64,000 nucleotides of DNA from Grammothele lineata (Eukaryota; Basidiomycota; Agaricomycetes; Polyporales; Polyporaceae). The DNA lies in the NCBI GenBank assembly GCA_002150815.3, contig NDFF03000317.1:620001-684000 (forward strand), read 5' to 3'. Numbering within the stretch: the first letter of the stretch is position 1; the number at the start of each line of letters is the position of its first letter. The notes beneath the pieces are model-generated. The model saw only the letters and a program-made list of their open reading frames with translations. It was not told where the DNA came from and did no database searches. Of the stretch, positions 13,250 to 24,442 are shown piece after piece. A program made the position numbers and the translations under genes.

Positions 13250-16080
13250 TCATCGCCGACCATACCGCTCCCTCGACACCGACCGCCGTCTACGCTCCCG
13301 GTCCCGCTCCCTCTCGTAGTCCCTATCGCGCGAATCGTCCCTCCGGCGCTCATCCCGGTACTCCTTGCCCCTACGCGGAGGTGAATACGAGCGCGAGCGC
13401 GAGCGGCGCTCACCCCGGGCGCCCCTAGCTGGCGGGGGCGGGGGCGGCGAGGGAGACGCAGGCGGGGAACGTGGGTGCCGATCGTAGTCCCGGCCGCCCC
13501 GCTCGCGCTCGCGGTCACGGCGGTCTGGGGTGTAGTCGCGGCGGCGAGGCGGGGGCGGAGAGTCCTTGCGGGGAGGGTACCGATCGCGTTCACGATCACG
13601 GTCGTCGCGGTACCGCGGGGGAGGGGAGGGGGAGTCGCGCCGGTTGCGGCGTGGGGGTGTGCGAGAGTCGCCGCGGTCGCGGTCGCGGCTGTCCCGCCTT
13701 CGTGGGGAGTACGAGCGGTGGCGGCGCCTGGAACGGCGCGAGTCGTCAGAGTCGCCAGAATCCGAATTCGAGTCCGAGTCCGAATCCGAGTCTGAGTCCG
13801 AGGAGTCCGAGTCGCTGTCGGAATCTGACGATGACGACTCGGCCTCGAGCATAGCACGGCGTTGCTCCATAATGATACGGGGAGCGTTCTGAAAGCGTGG
13901 TGTCAGACATAATCACAACGCATCAAACCACAAAACACACCTTTAGATGCTCTCGCATCTCTTCAGTGATAGCGCCAAGGCCGACGGAGGTGAAGTAGTT
14001 GATAGCAAACCGAGTATCCTTGGGGTTATCCATGGGGAACATGTTGCGGCACGATATCCGAACTTCGGAATCCTTGAAACGCTCCGCCACAGTCTTCAGA
14101 CCCATGCTCTCTGAGATCTCGTTGAAGAGGATCTTGATAAAGATACGCGAGCTAGACGTCGTGTCGTCCTCGGTCAGCTTGATAGCATCGAAGACGTTCC
14201 AGGAGATGGCATCGGAGGCAAGGAGGTGGCCGAAGAAACGCGCGATATTTCGCAGCCGGTTCGTTTCGTAGCGGTGGATGGTCTCGTAATACTCGCGGAA
14301 CGCCTCTTCAAAGCAGTCGAACCAGACGCGGTTGAGCCGACAGAACCGCTCGCCGATGAGGCCATAGAACGTGGAGTAGGAACGCTCTTGTGAACAACAC
14401 TCGATGATCATCTTTACGAGCTCGAGCTAAACCAGAACGTGAGGTTATGCTTCATTCCTAACTACAAAATACATACCTCTTGACCCTCCTTGATCTGGAC
14501 CTTGAGCAGCTTGTGGACGGCTTCCTCGTAGTTCAGAGCGTTCATGATAGTCAGATAGATGATTCGGCGTAGGTTGATGAGGTTCGTCTGCGTCCGGTCC
14601 TCGATGCCTTCCTTTTCCGCCACCGCTGTACGGTAATCAGCACGATGCTACGGCTAGTCAGAGTTGTTACATACCCTCTTCGTCTTCTTCCTCGTCTTCC
14701 TCAGACTCCTCAGACTCTGATTCTTCATCTGACGAGCCTTCACCCAGGATCTCCGCCTTGATCTGCTTGTACCGTTCTTCGTTCTCCACGTAGTTCGGGT
14801 CAACCTTGAAGATATCTGTAGAAGGAATAAGCCAGGCTGCATACAAAGCAGCAGTATGTCACTCACTTAGTCCCTCCTGAACCTGCAACTCCTCCTCCAG
14901 CTGAATCTGGTGTGTGATTTGGTCGTCTTCCTCGACCAGATCCAGGCCCTCCGGGACGATGGGGTTCTCTTTGAACTTGTCCTTCCGCACTTGCATGAGG
15001 ACCTCAATCATGTACTGTACACGGTGACTGATGGTGCCCTCGTTGAGTACTGCGCGGAAGCGCTCAAAGACGGTCGCGTTTGCCTTCGGCGAGTTTTCAG
15101 CGAGGTACGCGCCGACTTCTCGCATGAATCCGACCGCGATCTCGATGGAGTCGTCTGTAGGGCGTTCGAGGAGGAGGACAAGGATTTGGAGGGCAATGAT
15201 CTCATGAGCAACACCTTGGTTGACGAGATGGCCGATGAAGGTAGTGGCGGAGTGGCATACAGTCTGTAGAGCGCGTCAGCGGCACACATCCAAGACATTT
15301 GTAGCAAAGCAGCTACGTCGCGTTCAAGACGAGGCAAATGTACTCACCTTGTCATTACGCTTGAACGCACGCCTGAACTGACTGATCAGCCGAGTTAGAA
15401 CCAGTTCTCCCACTTGCGGTAGTTTAGTGTTGATGACCGCCACGAGAGCAGCAAAGACGGGGGTGAACGGCAAACTGGCCGCTTGTGCCTTCATGACGCT
15501 CCGCGCAAAAAGTCCTCTGCCACGAATGAGGTTTTCTTGGAACAGCTCCGGGACGACGTGTTTGATGTTGCCGACGTTGACTCGGTTGACAATACCGGTG
15601 ATGGATTTGCGGAGGGCGTCCCACGAAAGCCTCTGGTACTCCGCACTCGCCTTGTCCTTCGACGCCGCCTCCTGCATCGCACGCAGCCGTGCAGGGGGCA
15701 TATAAACACCCCCAGACCGCGAGCTTGTGAGCTTGGCAAATTCGACGGCAGCGTCGAACTCGGGCTCCTTTTTGTCGTCCTTCCCTCCCTTCTGCAACTT
15801 CTCCAGCTCCTTCTCCGCCATGCGCGCAGCGAGCTGACGCTCGCGCTCTGCGCGACGAGCCGGGTCCACATCCACCACTCTGGGCACTTCCATGAGACGG
15901 GGAGGCGGCGAGAGGGACCTGCGCCGACTCGACGGTGGCTGCTCCGAATGCTCGGGGGAACGCGACCTGGCCCCGGTATCAGAAACGTAGTGTGCATGTA
16001 ATACAAACATCAACGCACCTTTTCCTCTTCTGCATACTGTCAGGGGGTGAAGCCGGAACCATAGTAGCCACGGTCGCCAT
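13250..16080 (-). CDS. cwc22: Pre-mRNA-splicing factor CWC22
   Basis: Exons are 16080-16019, 15966-15348, 15263-14867, 14815-14675, 14625-14477, 14426-13941 and 13888-13250, giving 830 residues. CWC22 is a spliceosome component; in animals and plants it also recruits eIF4A3 to deposit exon-junction complexes. An N-terminal disordered region precedes the MIF4G domain (about 120-360; motifs [46 protein letters not shown]). An acidic linker ([13 protein letters not shown] type) follows. The MA3 domain (about 455-620) contains [20 protein letters not shown] and [18 protein letters not shown]. The last 210 residues are an acidic Ser/Asp tract, then an RS/RD-rich tail. All six introns are 40-85 bp GT-AG. 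Confidence 0.95.
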
Positions 16081-16438
16081 CGTGGAGAGTGAGCAAGAGT
16101 GGTGAGTTCAGCGCCGAGGACAGCGCGAGCACACCGGCACCGCGATTACGTAATCAACGCGTTAATTCTAAGCGCCCATGAGGTTCCGCCCGGCCACTGA
16201 GCAGACTGAACTTCGCTCGACTTGACTTGCTTTATTCAGCAACGTACGATTTCGTGGTTGCAGCGTCGTATTGCCTACTTGGATGGGTGAAACAGCAACC
16301 CAGAGTCCTTCGGCGCTGATGTCAACTTGACGGATAAGGCGCAAATGCGCAGTGCAGGTGAATACCGGTAAGGCGGCTCTGAAGAATCCCGGACTCAATT
16401 CTGTACCACCACCACCCACAGTTGGATTTCAGCCTAAG
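16081..16438. promoter_or_regulatory. Divergent promoter region, CWC22 / beta-lactamase-like gene
   Basis: The 358 bp between two outward-facing start codons must hold the control regions of both genes. I see no TATA box close to either start. Confidence 0.5.
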
Positions 16439-17603
16439 ATGGAGGCCTTGGAAGCTCTACCGTCAATCACGAAGGTAGTTGGAATCGAAGTTCTCTGCAG
16501 ATGTCTAATTGAACTCATCATGACAACTAGATCAGCAAGACAGTAACGAGGATCTTGGGACAGGTAGGTCTTGTCCATGCTGAACGTACTAGGATTAAAC
16601 CTGACTTTATGACTCTCCCACTACTAGAATCCCGGAAAGTTTACCTTGCAAGGTTATTCTGCGCGTTTCTTTCTGTCATAGTCCGCGCTATATGTCATAA
16701 ACAGGGACGAATACGTATCTGGTTGGCGAGCGTAACCCCTACGTTCTTATCGACACCGGTGAAGGCAGGGACGCCTACGTTCCCCTCCTACAGGACGCTC
16801 TCCTCGACCCCGCGCGCGAGCACGACCCTGCTGCACCCCGCATCTCCGATATTGTCCTCACCCATCGCCACCATGACCACACCGATGGCCTACCCTCTAT
16901 CCTCGCCCTGCTTCGTCGCTTGTGGGAATCTGACGGCGCGCCCGCGACGACCCCGTTCCGCCCCCCACAGATCCACAAGATCCCGCTGCCCACGCCATCT
17001 GCGCAGTTAACTACCCTTCTCTCCTCGCTCTCTCCGGACTCTTATACACCCAGCCCATCCGGCACGCCGGTGCACGACCTCTCAGACGGAGACACCATCA
17101 CTGTAACAGCGCCTTCCACACCCGGGGCGGCTATCCTGCGGGTCCTGCACACCCCAGGGCACACGCCCGACTCCCTCTGCCTGCACTACCCTCCCGACCG
17201 GGCGTTGTTCACGGCGGACACCGTGTTGGGCCACGGCACGGCCGTCTTCGAAGACCTCGGCGCGCTGATGGGCAGCTTCCGGAAGATGATCGATTTCTGT
17301 AACCACGAGGTGTACGACGTGGTGTACCCCGGGCACGGGCCCGTCGTCCGGGACGGGCTGAGCAAGATCTCGATGTACCTGAAACACCGCGTCGAGCGAG
17401 AGGAGCAGATCGTGCGCGTGCTTGAGCAGCCAGCGCTGCAGGGAGACGGGTGGTCCACGGAAGAGATCGTAGGCACCATCTATGCGAAGTACCCCAAGGA
17501 GCTGTGGGGCCCCGCAGCGCATAGTGTGGAGTTGCACTTGAAGAAGTTGGAGGGCGAGGGGCGGGTTGAGAAGGTGGGGAATAGCTGGATGCTTCTGAAT
17601 TGA
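16439..17603 (+). CDS. LACTB2-like metallo-beta-lactamase-fold protein
   Basis: Exons are 16439-16474, 16531-16563, 16628-16652 and 16705-17603, giving 330 residues. The first three exons are very short (36, 33 and 25 nt). They are supported by the match of RILGQNPGKFTLQGTNTYLVG across three junctions to the LACTB2 N-terminus. The metal-binding motif is THRHHDHTDG, with further ligands in HTPGHTPDS, FTADTVLGHG and YPGHGP, all in the expected order. The C-terminal 60 residues look like the winged-helix LACTB2 tail. Human LACTB2 is a mitochondrial single-strand endoribonuclease, but the fungal homologs are often annotated only as hydrolases and some act in polyketide thioester release. I see no polyketide cluster here, so a LACTB2-type role is the better guess. 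Confidence 0.9.
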
Positions 17604-17696
17604 GCACAGAAACAGATCTCAGGAATGCGGCGGTCATATACAGTAGGGAGTAAGTTAGAGCACAGATGTACATCACGGAACCTAAATGTCTGTACA

Positions 17697-20384
17697 CTAG
17701 AGCGCGTCAAAGTTGATGTGGTGCGACGCCCGTCTCCTCTCCAGCTCGTCTTCTCTCTGTAAACCAAGTGTGAGCGGTTTCTCTGACGCCCCAGCCATTA
17801 GCGCACATACCTTCTCGTTCAAATGGAGCACAAGCACAATGATCGCGAAGATGATCAACGCCGCGACGACGGTCACGGTCACCCACGGAATCCACTCTCC
17901 CGGCCTGAGGTATAGCTCTCTCCTCCACGAATCGCCCTCCACTGGGGGAATGATGACGACCTTCGAGTTCGGGATGACGCCTTCCATGTTGATGTAATGC
18001 TCGTCGGTGTGTTTCGTTGAACCGACGAACAGGTTCTCGATGTAGTTGTTCGTACGGCCGAGGCCGAAGTATACGTATGGCGTCAAGAGGGACTGGTATG
18101 CGGCCTGAGGCATCTGTCCCACTGTGTCCAGCATATGGTGTTAGCACCAATGTCAGCACAGCCTGGGCCGATCGGTAAGAGGCTGACCTTGTGCCGCCGA
18201 TCGCTGGCCCGACGTATCTAGTACGGTGTACTTGTATGTCGCGCCAGAATAGCTCACCCCGTAAGGCTAGAAACAATGTAAGTGCATTGCGAAGTTCGCA
18301 AAAAATTGGGCACATACATGGTGCTTATCGAAGCCGTCAGTTGCGGGGCAAGTTCCGCTACTGCAAGCTCCGTTCAGAACTGCACGAATGTTAGGACAAT
18401 AGACAATAGACGATGCATGATAGATCGTACCGATGGCCTTCAAAAAGAATGCATCATAGTAGAAGTTGTTCTGCACAAACAAAACGTTGCCTTGGCCCTG
18501 GTCGCCTGTGCGCTGTACCATGATATCCAGAGATCCCTGCAAGCGAGACCTGGTCAGTCCGGTAGCACTGGACATATCTCATGAGAGATGCATACATCTT
18601 CATCCATGTCCAAGAACGCAACAGAGCGTGCATCCTGTACTCCTAGCAGCGGGTCAACGTCCTTCTTGACGACCTGCCAACCCCGGCGTCCGGACCCATC
18701 GCTGCTACACCCGGCGACACCCTTCGCGCACGGGACCGACATAACGAGGTATGGGGTGCGAGGTCGGTTTGAGCCGCTTCCAGTAGTGACGATGGTGAGC
18801 ATGTCGGGGAAGCCGTCTTGGTTGACATCCCCAAGCTTAATTGGAACCGGTACGGGCGGGCTCTGTGTGGTGTCCATGACGAGCAGCCCTGGCGATATCG
18901 GGGAGCTTTGCGACGGCGGGAAGATGTCCGAGAGCGGAATGCGAACAAAGGCCTGAGGGATAGTGAGTTGCGAAAGTATAACATGCGGTCAAAGCGAACA
19001 TACATCGTTGTCAGAACGCTCATTGAGATCGAATTGGAAGTCAGGATCCGCCGTGCAGAGATTATCCGGGGGTCGGCAGATCCGCCTGCCGTTCACAACG
19101 CTGGGGGTCGTCGCGGACGCACAGAGGGGTAGCTGCTTGTTGAAGGCGATGTTGATGGAACAAGTCGACCCTAGTCCAGAAGACGAAGAAACGGAAGCAC
19201 AACTCGCGAAGAGCATATCGAGCGTGCCGTCACGATCTAGACCCAAAATTAGCCCCTATATGCGCAAAGGATTACGCCAACGAGCCGTACCGATATCTGC
19301 GAAGGAAACGGATTGCGTGCCGGCAGGGAGGGGGGATTGCTGCACAAGGTCGAATCCCTTCTCTTTCTTGTTAACCCAAATTTGGTAGAACTTGGAACCT
19401 GAGCTGCCTTCGCAGACCAAAAAGAGATCTACCCGCATGTTGGATATGGTTCTGGTAACGATTGTACGAGAACAGGGAGGACAACTCACCTGCGAGGCAA
19501 TCTCCGTTCAAATCGACTGCGGCATTGCTATGTGGGTTGGCTAGAGTACAATGCGCGCCATTGAACTTCGGATCGACACTAAGAAGAGCTTTCAGCAGCA
19601 GCAAAGGATTTACCAAGCACGTTAGCACTCACATGTTGAAAATATCGGATCGAGGTTCAGAAGCATTCCAAACGTTCTGCCACACCTGGAAGGTGGACTT
19701 CGATGCGGTCGATGTAGTGCCGAAGAGGTCAATTCTGAGGTCGCCGTTCATATCCATGGGTATGGGTTGCGCAGAAACGGACGCAGGAGCATCGATGGGG
19801 TTATCTACTGCACGGTTGGTCCGTATGCATTGAGGAATGTTGACTTTTACTCACCGAATTGGCCCTTGGACAGGGCAACATAAAGTTGGATAGAGACTCC
19901 GTTGGAAGCTGGAGACTGCCCATACACAAGAAGGTCCAGCTTTCCATCCTGCGTGAAGTCTCCGGGGATGACATTGAGCACCCTCTGAGGATGTCTGAAC
20001 TCGGAGGACTTCTTAAACATGTACGCCTCTATATCGACCGTAGGCATCGTTTCAAGGGATTCAGGAGACACAAACACTCACCATGGTCCCACAAGTAGAT
20101 AGTCAGCGTTTGGTGGTCGGACCCTAGTGTTAGGATATCCAAGCTAAATCTTGGTGTGAGTCATGAAAGATGGTCCGACTCGTACAAACTCACAATTGGT
20201 CCCCATTGAAGTCCCCAAACGCAACGACCGTGGATTCGGGCCATATACCCCTAGTGCCTGCGTTGAGGAGTGCATTGCCGCTGAAGCGCTTTGGAGGGAA
20301 AGGCCATATTGCATATGCTGGGCATGCACTAAGAACTGAAGCCAGAAGACAGGTAGTCGTCCAATTGAAGCAGGAGAGTCGCAT
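17697..20384 (-). CDS. TIP/ITFG1-like FG-GAP repeat membrane protein
   Basis: Thirteen exons: 20384-20194, 20143-20082, 20028-19855, 19807-19633, 19578-19490, 19428-19291, 19236-19004, 18952-18596, 18536-18431, 18379-18318, 18266-18188, 18121-17811 and 17756-17697. They give 678 residues. A signal peptide (CLLASVLSACPAYA) is followed by about seven FG-GAP/VCBS-type repeats, each with an acidic DxNxDG or DxDxDG calcium loop (for example GDFNGDQ, DLNGDC, DRDGT, DVNQDG, DMDEDG). A YGVSYSGATYKYTVLD segment is followed by one transmembrane helix near the C-terminus (WVTVTVVAALIIFAIIVLVL). The short cytosolic tail ends in HHINFDAL, which matches the conserved family tail. The protein is a single-pass type I membrane protein of the T-cell immunomodulatory protein/LINKIN family; its fungal function is unclear. 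The last intron (54 bp) is open in frame. Confidence 0.93.
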
Positions 20385-20875
20385 AATCGCAGCAAGAGCA
20401 GGTATGATGGCCCGTTGGGAGTTACGGTAGTATCCGTAGCGAGCCCCGCGGGTTCAGCGTGCCCCCCCAGTAGATTCTTGAGAGTAGGTCGGGAACAGCT
20501 CGTAAAGCGGAGATTACAGAGAAGATGCGGGGTATATGGGGGACACAGGAGGAGATCCAGGAGAAATTAGGAGGAACGGCGGCAGTGGTGGCTACTTCTG
20601 GAGCGCGACACGCACAAGTGCTGCATTTTAGCGCGCATCTTCGCCGGCCCGGACCGAACGGAACTTAGGCAAGCCTGAGACGGCTGGAGCCCTTCCCTAC
20701 CAACCACCACCACCACCCCTGGCAAATGGTCAACGCGATTTTCATCGTATTCGAACCGGGTTCCGTCAATCTCCGCTGTGTTTTAGGAAGCACAACTACT
20801 AATAATAAATGTATGACATAGTACAACAGTTCGAGTTCGGATACTACTCGGACTCAGGAATAGTCTCCATCCAGC
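20385..20875. other. Intergenic, no gene recognised
   Basis: Upstream of the ITFG1-like gene and at the 3' end of the first F-box gene. Nothing recognisable is present beyond presumed promoter sequence. Confidence 0.5.
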
Positions 20876-22948
20876 TCACGCTGTGTATGCATCGAATCCA
20901 AGGAAGCGAAACCCAGGAGCGTGTCGATAGTACTGCATCAGCCAGAAATTCAGCATCTTTCAAGAACCTGGATGAAGCAAATGATTGGCAGGCATTACTC
21001 ACCATCGCTACAATTCCCCCATCCACTACGTCCACATGCGCCGTCATCCGTTTGTCGCCCAGGTCAAACACCCTCGGCCCCTCATACACCGAGTAGGGCA
21101 GCTCTGTACGCACTGGCGCCCCAAAGAGCTCCCGGTACGCCTCGGGTTTCTCTGGATCGTCGAACAGCATCGACCGCACGTGTGCGCGGGAGGCGGCACT
21201 CCCGCGCCCCTGGCGCGCCGCCCACGGGTTCAGGTCGAGCAGCGCAGAGGGCCAGGGCGGGGGCGCACCACCATCGAGGTGTACGAGGGGGAAGACGGAC
21301 CCGAAGGGACGCAGGGTGATCCCGGTCCTATCGGCCTCCATGCAATGCAGGAGTACGCTTCCGCGCGTACCCCATTCTTCCCATGGAATCATGCGTCCCT
21401 TAGAATCCGTGCGGAGGGCGTGTAGAGTTAAATGAGTGAATGTGGATTTGGGGATAAGAAGTGTACAATTGCACCCTTCACTGTCTGGCGGAGGTCCGAG
21501 GACGACGAAGGAGACAGCGACGAGACCTGTCTTTGGATCTGTCTGAAATAGGCCTGGATTGTCCTGAGAGGGCTCGGTGGGATGGCTGACGCAAATATCT
21601 GTGATTGTTATCGTCCTGGACAACGCTGGAGGGGGAAGCTGCAGGGTGTAGACCGGTATTAGGACTTCCTCGGGCCCATTGTCTCCGTTGGTGTTTACTA
21701 TGGGCTGAGAACAAAAGCGGTGTACGTCGAGACACGAACCGTCAGCTGAGGATACTACGATACTCTCATCGTCAAGCAAAGAATGATTAATTGTGTAAGA
21801 ATCATAGGACCGATGCTGTGAAAGTAGAATCGTCAGGCATCGCGGTACATAGGATGGGCGCTGAATCGACTAACCCAGATTCTCTTCCCTGTTTGCCAAT
21901 TCCATATTTCTACTTCCGAGGTCGAGGTTGAATGTGATGAGATGACGAGCGACAGATATTGGGATCTGATTTGTAGGCCTTTTATAACTGCATGAGGCGG
22001 CTGGACGCCATCCAGGTGAGTGCACATGACATCGAAGACGGGGACGGCGGCATGGGGATGATTCGCCCCTGGGGGGTCGAGAGAGAGGAAACATAATTTA
22101 GCATGCCTAACGTTCTGGTCAGTTTGTAAACAAGATTGTACGATGTTTGACACTTGCCAGGTCCCTGAGTAATTGACAGCCAAAACTGCGAGATTCTGGG
22201 CGACGTCCACCGTGCCTACATGGGACGGACTATGGAACGGAGGGTCAACTGGGATAGTCCAGGTCCTAGGCTCCACGCCACGCGTGCTGGAGCCAGGCGC
22301 ATGCACTATGAGTTCCACGGTGCTGGCCCCGTCGTCGCGTTCCATGTAGCAGATAGAGCCGTCCGCAGACCGCTGCCATCTCGGCCATTTCCCACTAGGG
22401 AACTCGACGCGCCGGCAGGAGAATTTGCGACCGTGCTGGAAGCCAGAAGCATATTCCCGCAGCGCCTTGAGAGTGTCTGCTGGGCTGACACGTCGGGAGA
22501 CCTCGGCGCCGCCTTGGACCATCGCAGTGCGCCGCAGCTCGAGCAGCAGTTGAAGCCGTGCATCCGTCCGGATGAGCTGCGCGAACAGACGGCATACCTG
22601 TAATAATTGGGACGTATACGTAAGTATCAGCGCAGCTCCTTGTGCGTTAGCGAATGAGATATCACTGGCCTTCATGCAGGCCAATAAGTCCGCTATGTCG
22701 AGGTTCGTAAAAGCCTGGAGGATGATTTCGTCCGGAAGTGTGAAGAGAGGGGCATTCTGGGACCTTTTCAGAAGCCAGGGAGCACTCCAGGATATCCTTG
22801 GTATATTAGGACTTGGAAACCGTAGTAGAAGCTGTAGAAGTTGGACAATGAACGAGGTGAGTGAGCTGATATACGTTGAGACTCGGAGAGGGATCATGTC
22901 GTTGCCAACGGAGGACACTAGTGGGTTGGGTCGAGGGAGATCTCGCAA
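20876..22948 (-). CDS. F-box protein (paralog of the gene at 31732)
   Basis: Exons are 22948-22670, 22597-22158, 22106-21875, 21815-21003 and 20932-20876, giving 606 residues. The F-box is near residue 70-115 (FTLPDEIILQAFTNLDIADL). A long beta-rich region of unknown fold follows, with repeated Trp/Asp elements, such as VEIWNWQTGKRIW and PSALLDLNPWAA. The exon borders were set by aligning with the plus-strand paralog, which has the same five exons and phases. Introns 1 and 2 have GC donors here but GT in the paralog. Both are multiples of three without stops, so an unspliced reading frame also exists. F-box proteins recruit substrates to SCF ubiquitin ligases; the substrate is unknown. The start could also be the Met at 22897. 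Confidence 0.75.
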
Positions 22949-23241
22949 ACCGCAGTTTACTGGAGTGTGAGGAAGACTAGGGTCTTATTCGTCCCGGCCC
23001 ATTTGAAAGCCGCAGACCATGGTACCAGGTGGAACTGGACAAATATGCACAGCTCGAGCAGTGCCGCAGAGACGAGGACAGCGCGTGGCGGTGTTAGACT
23101 TGCCTTTTCAGTACCACCTATTGGACTTGGGTTAGGTGTGGCTCGCTCGTCTTCACCGGTATTGATGCTGCCATAAATACACCTCGAAGCTTGTCCCTCG
23201 CGCAGCGCACCAGGAGTACACGCTCATCTGCTCTCCTAGCT
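22949..23241. promoter_or_regulatory. Divergent promoter region, F-box / PDCL3-like
   Basis: The 293 bp between outward-facing starts hold the control regions of both genes. No repeat or clear TATA box is seen. Confidence 0.45.
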
Positions 23242-24229
23242 ATGGCTATCAACGCAAACGAAGACACCGAATTGTGAGTGCCTCCCCTGCGCGCGCATGC
23301 AGGGAGAGTGACCGGAGGCACCAGCAACGAAGCCCTGCGCAAGCACGGCATCCTCCCCCCTCGCCCACCGACGCCGCGCACGCCCTCACCCCCGCCATCG
23401 CCCACGCTCGAGGAGAAGTACGCCAAGTATAGCGCAGCGGAGCTCCGCGAGCTCGCCGCGGAGGCCCCGGATGACGAGACGGAGCGGATCCTCGAGCTCC
23501 TTCGGAGGCGGCGGCTGCAGGAGGCCCGGAAGATGCAGGAGGCGCGGTTCGGGCGCGTGTACCCGATCTCGAGGGAAGATTACACGCGCGAGGTGACCGA
23601 TGCGAGCAGGGTGAACGAAGAGGGCGACGCAATGGAGAGGGGAACGGGCGTCGTCGTGTTCTTGTACAAGGACGGGTGAGTCTCCTTAGCCTCCTTCGCC
23701 TCGGGTCGGTAGTCCGCGCGTATGCTCACGCGTTGTGTAGGATTCCCCACAGCGACCACGCAAAGGAGCTCGTGAATGTGGTTGCACAACGCCACCCACA
23801 CACGAAGTTCGTCTCGATTGTGGGCGACAAGTGCATAGAGAACCTCCCGGATTCACGGCTGCCCATGTTCATCATCTACCGCAAGGGCGAGGTGCTCAAT
23901 CAGCTCGTTTCGTGGGGCGCCGATCGTCAACGACGTATAGAAGGTGCGCAGTCCAATACCCGCCTACGCTATTGCGTTGTTGGTTGAACGCTCGATAATT
24001 TATAGAGCTTGAAGCCGTACTCATCCTCGCAGGCGCGATCATACCGCAACAATGCCGACCTCTAGGCGATGATCGTGATGACTCGGACGGGTCGGACATC
24101 GACGACCTCGATGATGATTTGCCCTCGCGAAGACCGTCGGCAAGCACACAGACGAACGCGAAAGCACCAAAGAATATACGGGGAAAGCAGGGCGACGATT
24201 CGGATTCAGACTTTGAGTTCGACCTATGA
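23242..24229 (+). CDS. Phosducin-like protein (PDCL3/Plp2 family)
   Basis: Exons are 23242-23273, 23325-23675, 23741-23943 and 24006-24229, giving 269 residues. The N-terminus NEDTEFNEALRKHGILPP is the hallmark of the Plp2/PDCL3 group. A helical region with a coiled-coil look (EERIL/RRRRLQEARKMQEA) precedes a thioredoxin-fold domain (about 110-220; VVVFLYKDG, DSRLPMFIIYRKGEVLNQLV) that lacks the CxxC of true thioredoxins, as in phosducins. The C-terminus is acidic and ends FEFDL. Family members act in the cytosol as co-factors of the CCT chaperonin in folding actin, tubulin and G-beta subunits. All introns are short GT-AG. Confidence 0.92.
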
Positions 24230-24442
24230 GCGTACCCGGAGGCAAATATCCGAATTCACAGCTGCTTACATAGTAGTGTAACATCCTGTAGTAATACATG
24301 TATCGCTATCGTCTCTTTCTCCAACTCAATGTCCCTGTGCATGAATGATTAATGATACACCCAGCCGTACTCGTACACCGCAGAACAATGCTTCCGATAA
24401 ATCCTGAGTAGATGTCCGGTCCCCATGTCCAGTGCTTAGGCG

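Noticed and set aside
13471..13892. Plus-strand frames opposite the CWC22 tail
   Set aside because: Antisense of RS/RD repeats; periodic composition explains the open frame.
16439..17603. Polyketide-cluster thioesterase role for the beta-lactamase-like gene
   Set aside because: No polyketide synthase or tailoring genes nearby; neighbours are housekeeping genes.
17756..18134. A single exon reading to the end of the ITFG1-like gene
   Set aside because: The 54-bp segment 17757-17810 has good GT and CAG signals, and its removal restores the conserved family tail, so splicing is preferred although the frame is open.
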